From the NCBI RefSeq assembly GCF_964186625.1, contig NZ_OZ075108.1, positions 1,302,001-1,366,000 on the forward strand: a DNA stretch of 64,000 nt. Reading direction: 5' to 3'. A program made the translations under genes and the position numbers. Positions within the stretch are counted from its first letter, which is position 1; the number at the start of each line of letters is the position of its first letter. Shown here piece after piece: positions 1-8,459 of this stretch. The DNA is from Asticcacaulis sp. MM231. Lineage in GTDB: Bacteria > Pseudomonadota > Alphaproteobacteria > Caulobacterales > Caulobacteraceae. The notes beneath the pieces were generated by a model. The model was not told the DNA's origin, searched no databases, and saw nothing but the letters and a program-made list of their open reading frames with translations.

Positions 1-1
1 T

Positions 2-208
2 TCGCCGGAGCACATGGTGACGATCTTCAGTTCGCTGACGCGCGTCGAACCGCACGCCGATGACGAAAGCGGCCATGGCGCCTTGTCGGTCAATCTCGGC
101 CTGGGGCTCTATATCTCCAAGGAAATCGTCACGGCCCACGGCGGGACGATCAGCGTTACCTCATCCGAGACGGACGGCACGACCTTCAGCGCCCATTTCC
201 GGCGTTAG
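2..208 (+). CDS. Sensor histidine kinase, C-terminal fragment
   Basis: The frame is open from the window edge, so only the last 68 residues of the protein are present. They match the end of a HATPase_c domain: a G2-box-like GLGLYISKEIV followed by AHGGTISV and a closing strand with GTTF, as at the C-terminus of histidine kinases. The protein would bind ATP and phosphorylate its own His for a two-component pathway; its sensor and dimerisation parts lie outside the window. Its stop codon overlaps the stop of the convergent glutathione peroxidase gene, leaving no room for a terminator between them. Confidence 0.75.
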   Translation, partial: SPEHMVTIFSSLTRVEPHADDESGHGALSVNLGLGLYISKEIVTAHGGTISVTSSETDGTTFSAHFRR

Positions 209-750
209 GTTTTCGCCAGTTCGCGCTCTATCGCGGCAACCAGGCGCGGATCATCGGCGGTGACGTCGGGCGCGAAACGCTCGACCACGTCGCCGTTTTT
301 GCCGATCAGGAACTTCTCGAAATTCCACAGCACTTCGCCTTCCGGACTAACCGGGATGCCGAACTTTTCCAGACGTTCGCGCATCGGGCCGGCGCTGACA
401 GCGTTCGGCCGGGCCTCGGTGAAGACATCATAGAGCGGGTGCTTATCGGCGCCGACGACGCTGATCTTGCTGAACAGGGGGAAGGTGACGTCATAGGTGG
501 TCGAGCAGAAAGTGACGATATCTTCGTCAGTTCCGGGCTCCTGGAAGAGGAAATTGTTGGCGGGGAAGCCCAGAATCTCCAGCCCTTCGCCTGATTTTTC
601 ACGATAGAGCGCTTCGAGCGCTTCATATTGCGGGGTCAGGCCGCACTTCGACGCGACATTCACCGCCAGCAGCACCTTGCCTTTGAACGCTTCGAGCGTG
701 GTCGGCCGACCATCAATGCGTTTCAGGGGGATGTTATAGATGTCGGTCAT
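205..750 (-). CDS. Glutathione peroxidase family protein (Cys type)
   Basis: A 181-residue thioredoxin-fold peroxidase. Family landmarks are the peroxidatic Cys36 in NVASKCGLT, the FPANNF..QEPG segment and WNFEKFL with its conserved Trp. Cys rather than selenocysteine is at the active site, and the second cysteine often found in the FPxNxF motif is Ala here, so the reductant is unclear: glutathione or thioredoxin. It would reduce hydrogen or organic peroxides in the cytosol. I chose the start at MTDIYN because AAGGAG lies six bases upstream; longer in-frame extensions have no family similarity. It converges with the kinase gene and is divergent from the DUF1304 gene. Confidence 0.9.
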   Translation of the reverse strand: MTDIYNIPLKRIDGRPTTLEAFKGKVLLAVNVASKCGLTPQYEALEALYREKSGEGLEILGFPANNFLFQEPGTDEDIVTFCSTTYDVTFPLFSKISVVGADKHPLYDVFTEARPNAVSAGPMRERLEKFGIPVSPEGEVLWNFEKFLIGKNGDVVERFAPDVTADDPRLVAAIERELAKT

Positions 751-846
751 GGGGCACTCCTTCGTCTGTAGGCTTTTAAGTGCTTTCTTCCTTGCGCTTT
801 TGCAAGGGCGGAGGCACCCTATTGTCAACAACAAAGGAAGCCTGAC

Positions 847-1203
847 ATGCACACCATCGCCAATCTTATCGTCGGCCTCGTCGCCGTCCTGCATCTGGGC
901 TTTCTCATTCTTGAGATGTTTTTGTGGCAGACGCCGTTCGGTCGCAAGACCTTCGGGCTGACGAAGGAGTTCGCCGCCGAATCCGCCAAGCTGGCGGCTA
1001 ATCAGGGGCTTTATAACGGTTTCCTCGCCGCCGGCCTGGTCTGGGGACTGCTGGCTGGCCATGACAGCTTCTATATCAAGGTCTTCTTCCTGAGCTGCGT
1101 GATCGTCGCGGGGCTCTATGGCGGCTTTACCGTCAAAAAGTCAATCCTCGTCATTCAGGCCTTGCCTGCGCTGGTGGCTCTGATACTGCTCCATCTGCCG
1201 TAA
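847..1203 (+). CDS. DUF1304 family membrane protein
   Basis: A 118-residue integral membrane protein with four hydrophobic segments, at about residues 5-27, 53-71, 75-95 and 99-117. The first ends in LEMFLW, followed by a TPFGRKTFGL-type loop and the NQGLYNGFLA stretch that recalls the DUF1304 family. No biochemical role is established for the family. AAAGGAAG upstream of the ATG is an acceptable ribosome binding site. The next gene begins 15 bases downstream, so the two may be co-transcribed. Confidence 0.8.
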   Translation: MHTIANLIVGLVAVLHLGFLILEMFLWQTPFGRKTFGLTKEFAAESAKLAANQGLYNGFLAAGLVWGLLAGHDSFYIKVFFLSCVIVAGLYGGFTVKKSILVIQALPALVALILLHLP

Positions 1204-1218
1204 ACAAGGACGCGTACC

Positions 1219-1497
1219 ATGGAAGATCATCAACTCAGCAAAAGCCTGCAATCCATCGGCAAGTCCTGCTTCGTCAAGAATTTCGAACTGTTCAGCGATG
1301 CAGCTATTTCCGATCTCGACGCGATGCAGTTCCTGATGGATGATCAGGGCTACGAACAGACCGGCGCGCGCACCCGCGTCAGGGAAGGCCGCCGCATCAT
1401 CGAATCCGGTCGCGCCAAGGATGCGCTCAAGATCATCGCGGACGCCCGGCTTGAAGACAGCACGCTGGCGGACAAGGCCTATCGACTTAGTCTGTAG
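1219..1497 (+). CDS. Hypothetical protein, 92 residues
   Basis: I do not recognise the family. The protein is short, soluble and predicted mainly helical, with two cysteine-poor halves and a charged C-terminal stretch (REGRRIIESGRAKDALKII). Coding is supported by its position, 15 bases after the DUF1304 gene and 13 bases before rluA, all on the same strand, and by an AAGGACG-like ribosome binding site before the ATG. Codon use matches the neighbours. It probably forms part of a DUF1304-this gene-rluA transcript. Confidence 0.6.
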   Translation: MEDHQLSKSLQSIGKSCFVKNFELFSDAAISDLDAMQFLMDDQGYEQTGARTRVREGRRIIESGRAKDALKIIADARLEDSTLADKAYRLSL

Positions 1498-1510
1498 CTT
1501 TAACGACGAC

Positions 1511-2131
1511 ATGTCTGAAAGCGTCATCTTTGTCGACGATCATATGCTGGTGGCGGAAAAACCAGCGGGCCTTTTGAGTGTGCCCGGACGCTTGCCGCAG
1601 CATAAGGACTGCCTGATCACGCGCCTGCAAAGCCTCTATCCTGACGTCCTGACCGTACACCGGCTCGATATGGCGACGTCCGGCCTGATGGTCTTTGCGC
1701 GTGGGCCAGAGGTCCACCGCACGCTTTCAAAGGCCTTCGCTGACCGGCAGGTCGACAAGCGTTACATCGCGGTGGTGGCGGGTGACCTCAGCGCGGATGG
1801 CGAGGTCGACCTGCCGCTGATCAAGGACTGGCCCAACCGCCCGCGCCAGATGGTCGATCACGCCACCGGCAAGCCCTCGCTGACACGCTACCGCATCCTC
1901 GGGCGCGCGGAGGGCACAACGCGGATCGAACTGGAGCCCGTCACCGGGCGGACGCACCAGTTGCGGGTGCATATGATGGCGATCGGTCACCCGATTCTGG
2001 GCGATGATTTCTATGCGCCGCCGGAGATCGAAGCCCTGAGCCCGCGCCTGCTGCTCCACGCCGAACACCTGAGCCTGCCGCACCCCGTCAGCGGCGCGCG
2101 CATAGACTTCCATTCGGCGGCGCCTTTCTGA
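1511..2131 (+). CDS. rluA: RluA-type dual-specificity rRNA/tRNA pseudouridine synthase
   Basis: A 206-residue protein resembling E. coli RluA along its length: KPAGLLSVPGR near the N-terminus, the catalytic HRLDMATSGL motif with Asp53, KDWPNRPRQ, the GRTHQLRVHM motif and the closing RLLLHAE segment. By family, RluA converts U746 of 23S rRNA and U32 of several tRNAs to pseudouridine. There is no N-terminal S4 domain, which fits RluA rather than RluC or RluD. A longer frame exists upstream but overlaps the preceding gene and shows no similarity, so the start is placed at MSESVIF. It ends one base before the convergent dehydrogenase stop. Confidence 0.93.
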   Translation: MSESVIFVDDHMLVAEKPAGLLSVPGRLPQHKDCLITRLQSLYPDVLTVHRLDMATSGLMVFARGPEVHRTLSKAFADRQVDKRYIAVVAGDLSADGEVDLPLIKDWPNRPRQMVDHATGKPSLTRYRILGRAEGTTRIELEPVTGRTHQLRVHMMAIGHPILGDDFYAPPEIEALSPRLLLHAEHLSLPHPVSGARIDFHSAAPF

Positions 2132-2830
2132 TCACCACGGCAGGGACTGGCCGCGATAATCATAGAAACCACCGGTATGTTCGGCGCTCAAACCGTCGAT
2201 AACCGCCAGCAGGTGTGTGGCGGCATCGAGGGGAGGTCGCACGTCCAGGCCGGTCTTGTGGAAAGGCGCCGACAGGTGGGTCTGAACCGTGCCGGGATGA
2301 AGCGCCACGCAGACGGCTTGCGGCGCGCGCCGGCGCAATTCGATCGCGGCGGTTTTGACAAACTGGTTGAGCGCGGCTTTCGAGGCGCGGTAGCTGTACC
2401 AGCCGCCCAGTTCATTATCGCCGATACTGCCGACCTTCGCCGACAGGGTGGCGAAGACGGCGCGCCCCTGACGCGGCAAAAGAGGCAGGATGTGCTTCAT
2501 CAGCAGGGCGGGGCCGATGGCATTGAGCGCGAACGATCTGGCCATATGCTCAGGATCGAGCGACCGCCAGCTCTTTTCCGGTTCGAAGTATGCGTCATGC
2601 AAAAAGCCGGTGGCGTCGATCACCAGCCGGATATCGCCCTGCGACGCCGCCCATTGCGCGGCGCTGGCGATGCTCGCTTCGTCGGTCAGATCGAGCGGTG
2701 GATCGGAATGCCGGGACAGGCCCAGACACAGATCATAATGGCCCTGCGCGCGAAGGGCTTCCAGCAGCGCACTGCCGATACCGCCACTGGCGCCAATGAT
2801 AACCGCGTTGCCGTTCAGGGGTGTGTTCAT
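2132..2830 (-). CDS. Short-chain dehydrogenase/reductase (SDR)
   Basis: A 232-residue Rossmann-fold oxidoreductase. The N-terminal nucleotide motif is GASGGIGSALL, an Asp-Leu-Thr follows at the end of beta 2-3 (DLTDEAS), and the catalytic Tyr and Lys occur in WYSYRASKAALNQF. The segment is close to CsgA/YciK-like or C-factor SDRs, often annotated as cell-to-cell signalling reductases, but the substrate cannot be read from the sequence. The start MNTPLNG follows a GAAGG sequence. It lies head to tail with phoD upstream (48 bases) and its stop abuts that of rluA. Confidence 0.85.
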   Translation of the reverse strand: MNTPLNGNAVIIGASGGIGSALLEALRAQGHYDLCLGLSRHSDPPLDLTDEASIASAAQWAASQGDIRLVIDATGFLHDAYFEPEKSWRSLDPEHMARSFALNAIGPALLMKHILPLLPRQGRAVFATLSAKVGSIGDNELGGWYSYRASKAALNQFVKTAAIELRRRAPQAVCVALHPGTVQTHLSAPFHKTGLDVRPPLDAATHLLAVIDGLSAEHTGGFYDYRGQSLPW

Positions 2831-2877
2831 GCCCTTCTTACGGTTTCGCCGGGCTTTTGGATTATCTTTGGCTCCGG

Positions 2878-4554
2878 TTAAGCGCCGGGCTTCAGCAGCA
2901 GATCCTTCGCCTTCGCCGAGAAGCGGCGCTGCGGGAAGCAGGTAAAGGTGCGTGAGGTGATCGTGCTGACCGACATCCATTCGCCCGTCATCTCATCGGG
3001 CGTCAGGGTCAGGCGGACAAAGCCGTTATAGGCGTCATCGGCGGCCACGACCTCGGTGTTCTGATCGGCGAGCGTCTCGGCCAGTTGCAGGTCTGGCAGC
3101 CACGAATTTAACCAGCGTGTCGGGCTGCTGATCGCCGTGACGCCGAGCTCAACGGCCATGGTCTGGCCGGTCACGTCATGAAGCTGGTTGGCCCAGGCGC
3201 AGTGGCTGTCACCGGAGACGACCACGGTGCGGGCCTGGGCTGCCTTGATCATGGCGTAGACGCGTTCGCGTTCGGCTGGATAGCCGTCCCAGCCATCAAG
3301 ATTGAGCGGCAGGGGATCGGCGCTGTCGAACAGGGCCACGAAGGTGTCGAGCTTCTGGCGCGCGCCTTCGGGGGTCAGATTGCGCAGGGCTGCTATCGCA
3401 TCAGGGCCGAGCCGCTTGACGATATCCGGGCCATTGACCTTGGCCATGACGATCTGGTTGCCCAGCACCTGCCAGGTCACGCCGTCATGTACCGAGGCGG
3501 TCAGGGTGTTTTGCAGCCACTGGCGCTGCTCTGCGCCCAGCAGTTCGCGTTCGGGCGCGTTGAGCTTGGCGCGGAAAGCGGTCTTGTCGGGCTTGCCGTC
3601 GATATAGGTCAGGTCTTCGGCGTAATCGAGCTGCTTGGTGCGCGCCAGCAGACGGCTTTCCAGCATGACCAGTTCGGCCAGCTTGCCGAAGCGGACGCTG
3701 CGATAGATGGCTTCGCGCAGGCGGCCGGGCTCCGGATCGCGGATCGGCATCCATTCCGAATAGGCCTTGAGCGCCGCCGCCTTGCGCACGCCCCAGTCAC
3801 CTTCGCCGGCATTGTGGTTTTCGGCGCCGTCGCGCCATGGATTGTTGCAGATCTCGTGGTCGTCGAAGACGCAAATCCATGGCGCGCGGGCATGGGCGGC
3901 CTGTAAATCCTCATCGCGCTTGTACTGGGCGTGGCGCATCCGGTAATCCGCCAAGGTGACGATCTCGTGCGCCGGCTCCGGCAGACGCATCAGCATGCGG
4001 CCATTGCCCATACCGTAATCGGTCAGGCCTGCGCCGTATTCATAGATATAGTCGCCGAGATGAACGACCGCATCGACGCGCGGCAGGTCGGCAATGGCGC
4101 GATAGGCGTTGAAATAACCGTTGGGATGCAGGGCGCAGGAGGCCACGGCCAGCACCACCTTGTCGGTTTCCAGCGGCAGGGTGCGGGTGCGGCCGACCGG
4201 CGAGGGGATCGGGCCGGCGAGGAAGCGGTAGACATAGTCGGTGTCGGGTGTCAGGCCGCGCACATCGGCCTTGACCGTGTAGTCGCGGCCGGCGTCGGTG
4301 TAGACCTTGCCCTCGGCCACTACGGTGTTGAAGCTGTCGTCTCTGGCGATCTGCCAGGCGATATTTGCGCCGCGTTCCAGGCCGCTGATGCGGGTCCACA
4401 GAATGAAGCCGTCAATGAGGGGATCGCCGGAGGCCACGCCATGCTCGAACCGGACCTGAGAGGGGGTTTCCGGGAGCGCGGAGGCGCCAAGGGCGGGCAC
4501 GGCGGCGACCGTACCCACGGCGAACATAACTTTCCGGCGGCTGACCATCCCCAT
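2878..4554 (-). CDS. phoD: Alkaline phosphatase D, Tat-exported
   Basis: A 558-residue PhoD family phosphatase/phosphodiesterase. The N-terminus has a twin-arginine signal (SRRKVMF) with a hydrophobic stretch ending near ALGASA, followed by the N-terminal beta domain with the FEHGVASGDP signature. The metallophosphatase core shows LGDYIYEYG and FDDHEICNNPWRDG, which hold metal ligands, and later SGDSHCAW. By family it needs Ca and Fe and releases phosphate from monoesters and diesters in the periplasm. GGGAG sits five bases before the chosen ATG. A tandem Pho box upstream predicts PhoB-dependent induction in phosphate starvation. Confidence 0.93.
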   Translation of the reverse strand: MGMVSRRKVMFAVGTVAAVPALGASALPETPSQVRFEHGVASGDPLIDGFILWTRISGLERGANIAWQIARDDSFNTVVAEGKVYTDAGRDYTVKADVRGLTPDTDYVYRFLAGPIPSPVGRTRTLPLETDKVVLAVASCALHPNGYFNAYRAIADLPRVDAVVHLGDYIYEYGAGLTDYGMGNGRMLMRLPEPAHEIVTLADYRMRHAQYKRDEDLQAAHARAPWICVFDDHEICNNPWRDGAENHNAGEGDWGVRKAAALKAYSEWMPIRDPEPGRLREAIYRSVRFGKLAELVMLESRLLARTKQLDYAEDLTYIDGKPDKTAFRAKLNAPERELLGAEQRQWLQNTLTASVHDGVTWQVLGNQIVMAKVNGPDIVKRLGPDAIAALRNLTPEGARQKLDTFVALFDSADPLPLNLDGWDGYPAERERVYAMIKAAQARTVVVSGDSHCAWANQLHDVTGQTMAVELGVTAISSPTRWLNSWLPDLQLAETLADQNTEVVAADDAYNGFVRLTLTPDEMTGEWMSVSTITSRTFTCFPQRRFSAKAKDLLLKPGA

Positions 4555-4599
4555 TAGGCTCCCGCTGTTTCCGATAAAACCAGCGCTTAGGGGGATTTG

Positions 4600-4628
4600 A
4601 TGACAGCCGTTTGGCAGTTAAATGACGG
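4600..4628 (-). promoter_or_regulatory. Three-unit Pho box upstream of phoD
   Basis: Read on the minus strand there are three 7-bp direct repeats, CCGTCAT, CTGCCAA and CTGTCAT, starting exactly 11 bp apart. That is the spacing of a PhoB binding site, whose consensus is CTGTCAT units separated by four A/T-rich bases. The first pair fits with TTAA between the units. The site ends about 45 bases before the phoD start, where a PhoB-activated promoter would lie. PhoB binding is inferred. Confidence 0.6.
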
Positions 4629-4735
4629 TTTTTACGCGAAAACCTTAACGTGCCGCGATAGCCACTTTCATCAGGAAAAGCGTGCGCCGGTATTTAACAG
4701 GCGCTAAAAGACTAAAAAACCGAAAGATTCGCTTA

Positions 4736-5707
4736 ATGACTCGTCCCAAGATCCTGATCACCCGTCCCTGGCCCACCGGTGCGCAGGCCTATATGCAGGC
4801 GCACTACGACGCGACCGTCAACGACACCGGCAAGCCCCTGACGCACGCCGAACTGATGCAGGCGATGACGGCGTATGACTGTCTGTGTTCATCGCTGGGC
4901 GATCCGATGGATGCTGCCGTCTTCGGCGTGCCGGGGGCGCGCGTGAAGATGATCGGCCACTATGGCGCCGGTTATGAGAATATCGATGTCGCCGCCGCCA
5001 AGGCCGCCGGCATCACTGTGTCCAATACGCCCGACGTCCTGACCGAGGCCACGGCCGATATCGCCCTGATGCTGATGCTGATGACCTCGCGCCGCGCCTC
5101 TGAGGGCGAGCGCCAGTTGCGCGCCGGTGCGTGGAAGGGCTGGGGCACGACGGCGCTGATGGGACAATCGCTGGAAGGCAAGACGCTGGGTCTGGTCGGC
5201 TTTGGCCGCATCGCCCAGGCGACCGCCCGCAAAGCCGCCAGCGCGCTCGGCATGAAGATCGCCTATTACAGCCGCCATCAGGCCGCCGCTGATATCGAGG
5301 CCGCGCTGGAGGCCCGTTATGTGCCGTCGCTCGACCAATTGGCGGCTGAGGCCGATGTCCTGTCGCTGCATACGCCGGGCGGGGCGGAGACAAGGCACAT
5401 GGTCGACGCGCGTCTGCTTAAGCTGATGAAGCCGAGCGCGATCCTGATCAATACGGCGCGCGGCTCGGTGGTGCATGAGGCCGATCTGGCCGAAGCGCTG
5501 AAAGCCCGCACGATCTGGGCGGCGGGGCTCGATGTCTATGAGGCCGAGCCGGTGGTGCATCCGGCCTTGCTCGACCTGTCGAACGCCGTGCTGCTGCCAC
5601 ACCTTGGCAGCGCCACGGTCGAGACGCGCGAGGCCATGGGCATGCGCGCGGCGGTCAATGTTGATCTTTTCTTTGCCGGTCAGCCCGTGCGTGATCGGGT
5701 TGCTTGA
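4736..5707 (+). CDS. D-2-hydroxyacid dehydrogenase (glyoxylate/hydroxypyruvate reductase type)
   Basis: A 323-residue NAD(P)-dependent reductase. The Rossmann motif is LGLVGFGRIAQATARKA in mid-protein. The catalytic trio expected of the family is visible: Arg in NTARGSVV, Glu in GLDVYEAEP and His in LLPHLGSAT. Members reduce glyoxylate or hydroxypyruvate to glycolate or D-glycerate. The next gene encodes a D-glycerate 3-kinase that overlaps this one, so a hydroxypyruvate to glycerate to 3-phosphoglycerate route is the likely role. The frame extends upstream of MTRPKIL but without similarity, so the start is placed there. Confidence 0.88.
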   Translation: MTRPKILITRPWPTGAQAYMQAHYDATVNDTGKPLTHAELMQAMTAYDCLCSSLGDPMDAAVFGVPGARVKMIGHYGAGYENIDVAAAKAAGITVSNTPDVLTEATADIALMLMLMTSRRASEGERQLRAGAWKGWGTTALMGQSLEGKTLGLVGFGRIAQATARKAASALGMKIAYYSRHQAAADIEAALEARYVPSLDQLAAEADVLSLHTPGGAETRHMVDARLLKLMKPSAILINTARGSVVHEADLAEALKARTIWAAGLDVYEAEPVVHPALLDLSNAVLLPHLGSATVETREAMGMRAAVNVDLFFAGQPVRDRVA

Positions 5708-6518
5708 TCTCGTTGCCGCGCAGGTGGTGGACTGGCTGGAAACGGCCAGCAAACCCCTCGTGCTGGGCGTCTGCGGGGCGCAAGGTTCCGGAAAATCAAC
5801 ATTGAGCGAAGGCCTTGAGGCCCGTCTGAAAGCCAGGGGCCTGACCGTGGCGCTGCTCTCGCTCGATGATCTCTATCTGGCGCGCGAAGCCCGTCCGGTC
5901 GATATTTCTCCGCTGTTCGCCACGCGCGGCGTGCCGGGCACACACGATGTCGCCCTGGGCGAGCGTACCTTCAAAGGCTTGCTGTCCGGCGAGCCGACGC
6001 GCCTGCCGCGCTTCGACAAGGCGACCGACTCACCCGTGCCGGAAGAACAATGGCCGGAGATAACAGCGCCGGACCTCATTATTTTCGAGGGCTGGTGTGT
6101 GGGCGCGCGTCCGCAGGCCGACGAGGATCTGGCGAGGCCGGTCAATGATCTGGAACGCAGCGATAATGGCGTCTGGCGGCGTGCGGTCAATGAAGCGCTG
6201 AAAGGCGCTTACGCCACCTTGTTTGCCCCTATCGACAAACTGGTGCTGCTGGCGGCACCCGGTTTCGCAATCGTCCGCGACTGGCGAATCGAACAGGAAA
6301 ACAGCCTGCGTCGCCGCTTGCAGGCCGAAGGGCGCACCGGCACGCACCTTATGAGCGATGAAGCAGTGGGGCGCTTCATCCAGTCTTACGAGCGCCTGAC
6401 CTGTCATATTCTGCGCACCATGCCCGCCTATGCCGACCTGACCTTGCAACTTGATTCCGCGCGGCATATGACGTCAGCCACACGTCTTGTTCCTGCGTCC
6501 GCATCGAGAGTCCCATGA
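5691..6518 (+). CDS. D-glycerate 3-kinase-like P-loop kinase
   Basis: A P-loop kinase with Walker [10 protein letters not shown], then [30 protein letters not shown] and the IIFEGWCVG segment. This set is typical of the plant-type glycerate kinase (GLYK) and yeast Tda10 group, which make 3-phosphoglycerate from D-glycerate. The start is uncertain. A GTG overlapping the dehydrogenase gene by 17 bases gives 275 residues and keeps all motifs; an in-frame ATG at 5658 would add 11 residues. Its stop overlaps the lldD start as ATGA, so the three genes are translationally coupled. Confidence 0.82.
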   Translation: MIGLLDLVAAQVVDWLETASKPLVLGVCGAQGSGKSTLSEGLEARLKARGLTVALLSLDDLYLAREARPVDISPLFATRGVPGTHDVALGERTFKGLLSGEPTRLPRFDKATDSPVPEEQWPEITAPDLIIFEGWCVGARPQADEDLARPVNDLERSDNGVWRRAVNEALKGAYATLFAPIDKLVLLAAPGFAIVRDWRIEQENSLRRRLQAEGRTGTHLMSDEAVGRFIQSYERLTCHILRTMPAYADLTLQLDSARHMTSATRLVPASASRVP

Positions 6519-7645
6519 TCATTTCCGCCGCCACCGATTACCGCGAAGCCGCCCGGCGCAAACTGCCGCGCTTCCTGTTTGATTATCTTGACGGTGGCTC
6601 CTATGCCGAGATGACCCTGCGCAACAATGTCAGCGACCTGTCGTCGCTGGCGCTGCGTCAGCGCGTGTTGCGCGATGTGGCCGACCTGTCGCTGGAGACC
6701 GAGCTGTTCGGTGAAAAGATGGCGATGCCGGTGGCGCTGGCGCCGGTGGGACTGGGCGGCATGTACGCGCGCCGCGGCGAAGTGCAGGTGGCGAAAGCCG
6801 CGAAGAAGGCGAACATTCCCTATATCATTTCAACGGTTTCTCTATGCCCTCTTGAGGAAATTGTTGAGAAGTCAGGCTGCGATATCTGGTTCCAGCTCTA
6901 TGTGCTGAAGGACCGCGGCTTTATGAAGCACGCGCTCGAACGCGCGCAGGCCCTGGGCGTCACCAAGCTGGTCTTTACCGTTGATATGCCGGTGCCGGGC
7001 GCGCGCTACCGCGATAAGCATTCGGGCATGAGCGGTGATTTCGGGCCGATCCGCCGCATGGTGCAGGCGATCTTCAAGCCGGAATGGGCCTATGACGTTG
7101 GCCTGCGCGGCACGCCGCACGATCTGGGCAATGTGTCGACATATCTCGGCAAGGCCACGGGGCTTGAGGACTATATCGGCTGGCTGGGCGCCAATTTCGA
7201 TCCGAGCATTTCGTGGAAGGATCTGGAGTGGATTCGTGACGTCTGGAAAGGCCCGATGATCATCAAGGGCATTCTCGATCCGGAAGACGCGAAGGACGCG
7301 GTGACATTCGGCGCCGACGGCCTTGTGGTGTCGAATCACGGCGGCCGTCAGCTCGATGGCGCGCTCTCGACGTGCAAGGCCCTGCCGGCGATCGCCGACG
7401 CGGTGGGCGATGACCTGACGCTTCTGGCCGATTCCGGTATCCGTACGGGGCTCGACGTGGTGCGGATGCTGGCGCTCGGCGCCAAAGGCGTTCTGCTGGG
7501 CCGCGCCTATATCTATGCGCTGGCCGCCGGTGGCGAGGCGGGGGTCACCAACCTGCTGGGCCTCATCGAGAAGGAAATGCGCACGGCCATGGCGCTTACG
7601 GGCGTCAAGACCATCGCGGAAATCAATCGCAACCTGCTGGCCTGA
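6515..7645 (+). CDS. lldD: FMN-dependent L-lactate dehydrogenase
   Basis: A 376-residue FMN TIM-barrel enzyme close to E. coli LldD throughout: [13 protein letters not shown] at the start, [42 protein letters not shown], the WKDLEWIRD segment and the catalytic [10 protein letters not shown] with the active His. LldD oxidises L-lactate to pyruvate at the inner membrane face and passes electrons to quinone. It is the third gene of an alpha-hydroxyacid operon, overlapping the glycerate kinase by four bases. Glycolate oxidase is the main alternative within the same superfamily, but the E. coli LldD resemblance is strong. Confidence 0.92.
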   Translation: MIISAATDYREAARRKLPRFLFDYLDGGSYAEMTLRNNVSDLSSLALRQRVLRDVADLSLETELFGEKMAMPVALAPVGLGGMYARRGEVQVAKAAKKANIPYIISTVSLCPLEEIVEKSGCDIWFQLYVLKDRGFMKHALERAQALGVTKLVFTVDMPVPGARYRDKHSGMSGDFGPIRRMVQAIFKPEWAYDVGLRGTPHDLGNVSTYLGKATGLEDYIGWLGANFDPSISWKDLEWIRDVWKGPMIIKGILDPEDAKDAVTFGADGLVVSNHGGRQLDGALSTCKALPAIADAVGDDLTLLADSGIRTGLDVVRMLALGAKGVLLGRAYIYALAAGGEAGVTNLLGLIEKEMRTAMALTGVKTIAEINRNLLA

Positions 7646-7773
7646 GGCGAGGTTTGCCAGCGACCTTATATGATCCTGATGTTTTGCCCGTTGCCTCCGC
7701 ATGGCAACGCAACGGGTGACGCCGCTAGATAGAACTCACCGGGCGATCATGCTCCGTTATCTGAGGTGCTATA

Positions 7774-8349
7774 ATGTTCAAGTTTCCCAAACTGACCGCA
7801 AGTGGCTTTACGCTCGCCCTGGCCCTGACCACGACCGCCATGGTGCCCGCGCTCACCCCGCAGGTCGCGGAAGCCGCCAGCAAGGCCGATATTAATTCTG
7901 ACTCACAAGCTGCGCTCAACTCGCTTTATGCCGGCAACCCGACCGCCAAGCTGATCGGTTCGCGCGCCAAGGCCATCCTGATCTTCCCCAGCATCGTCAA
8001 GGCCGGTTTGGTCTTCGGTGGCGCCTATGGTGAAGGCGAACTGTTGGCCGATGGCGGCGTGGCCGACTATTACAATTCCTTCTCCGGTTCGTGGGGCCTT
8101 CAGGCCGGCGCGCAGTCCTACGGTTACGCCGTTTTCCTGATGTCCGATAACGCCGTGAAATACCTCAAGGAAAGCTCCGGTCTTGAAATCGGCGTGGGCC
8201 CGACCGTGGTTGTGGTGGACGAGGGCGTGGCCCGCAATCTGTCGACCTCGACCCTGAAAGACGATGCCTATGCCTTCGTCTTCGATCAAAAGGGCCTGAT
8301 GGCCGGTGTCTCGATTGAAGGCACCAAGATATCCAAGATCAAGCAATAG
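7774..8349 (+). CDS. SYLF/Ysc84 domain lipid-binding protein, secreted
   Basis: A 191-residue protein with a signal peptide (hydrophobic residues 10-25, cleavage near AEAAS) and a Ysc84/SYLF domain. Family landmarks include KAILIFPSIVKAGLVFGGAYGEGEL, shown in parts here as AILIFPS and GAYGEGEL, GSWGLQAGAQSYG and the VVVVDEGVARNLSTSTL stretch. SYLF domains bind phosphoinositides or other anionic lipids in eukaryotes; bacterial members are exported and of unknown role. It stands alone, preceded by 128 bases of non-coding DNA and followed by a strong terminator. Confidence 0.85.
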   Translation: MFKFPKLTASGFTLALALTTTAMVPALTPQVAEAASKADINSDSQAALNSLYAGNPTAKLIGSRAKAILIFPSIVKAGLVFGGAYGEGELLADGGVADYYNSFSGSWGLQAGAQSYGYAVFLMSDNAVKYLKESSGLEIGVGPTVVVVDEGVARNLSTSTLKDDAYAFVFDQKGLMAGVSIEGTKISKIKQ

Positions 8350-8380
8350 CTTTCCCCTTAAGCTTTCTGATCTTGTTCAT

Positions 8381-8419
8381 GAGCCCTTCGGTTTCCCCTG
8401 ACCGAAGGGCTCTTTTTAT
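8381..8419 (+). terminator. Rho-independent terminator after the SYLF gene
   Basis: A perfect 12-bp stem (GAGCCCTTCGGT with ACCGAAGGGCTC) encloses an eight-base loop and is followed by CTTTTTATTT-type thymines. It begins about 30 bases after the stop codon. It lies between the SYLF gene and the convergent MFS gene. Confidence 0.9.
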
Positions 8420-8459
8420 TTGACTTAGGTCCAAAATGCGCTGGAAGGGACAGGCCGAT

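Noticed and set aside
7687..7716. Hairpin CCCGTTGC/GCAACGGG after lldD
   Set aside because: The stem is only eight pairs with a 14-base loop and no T tract, so I did not call it a terminator.
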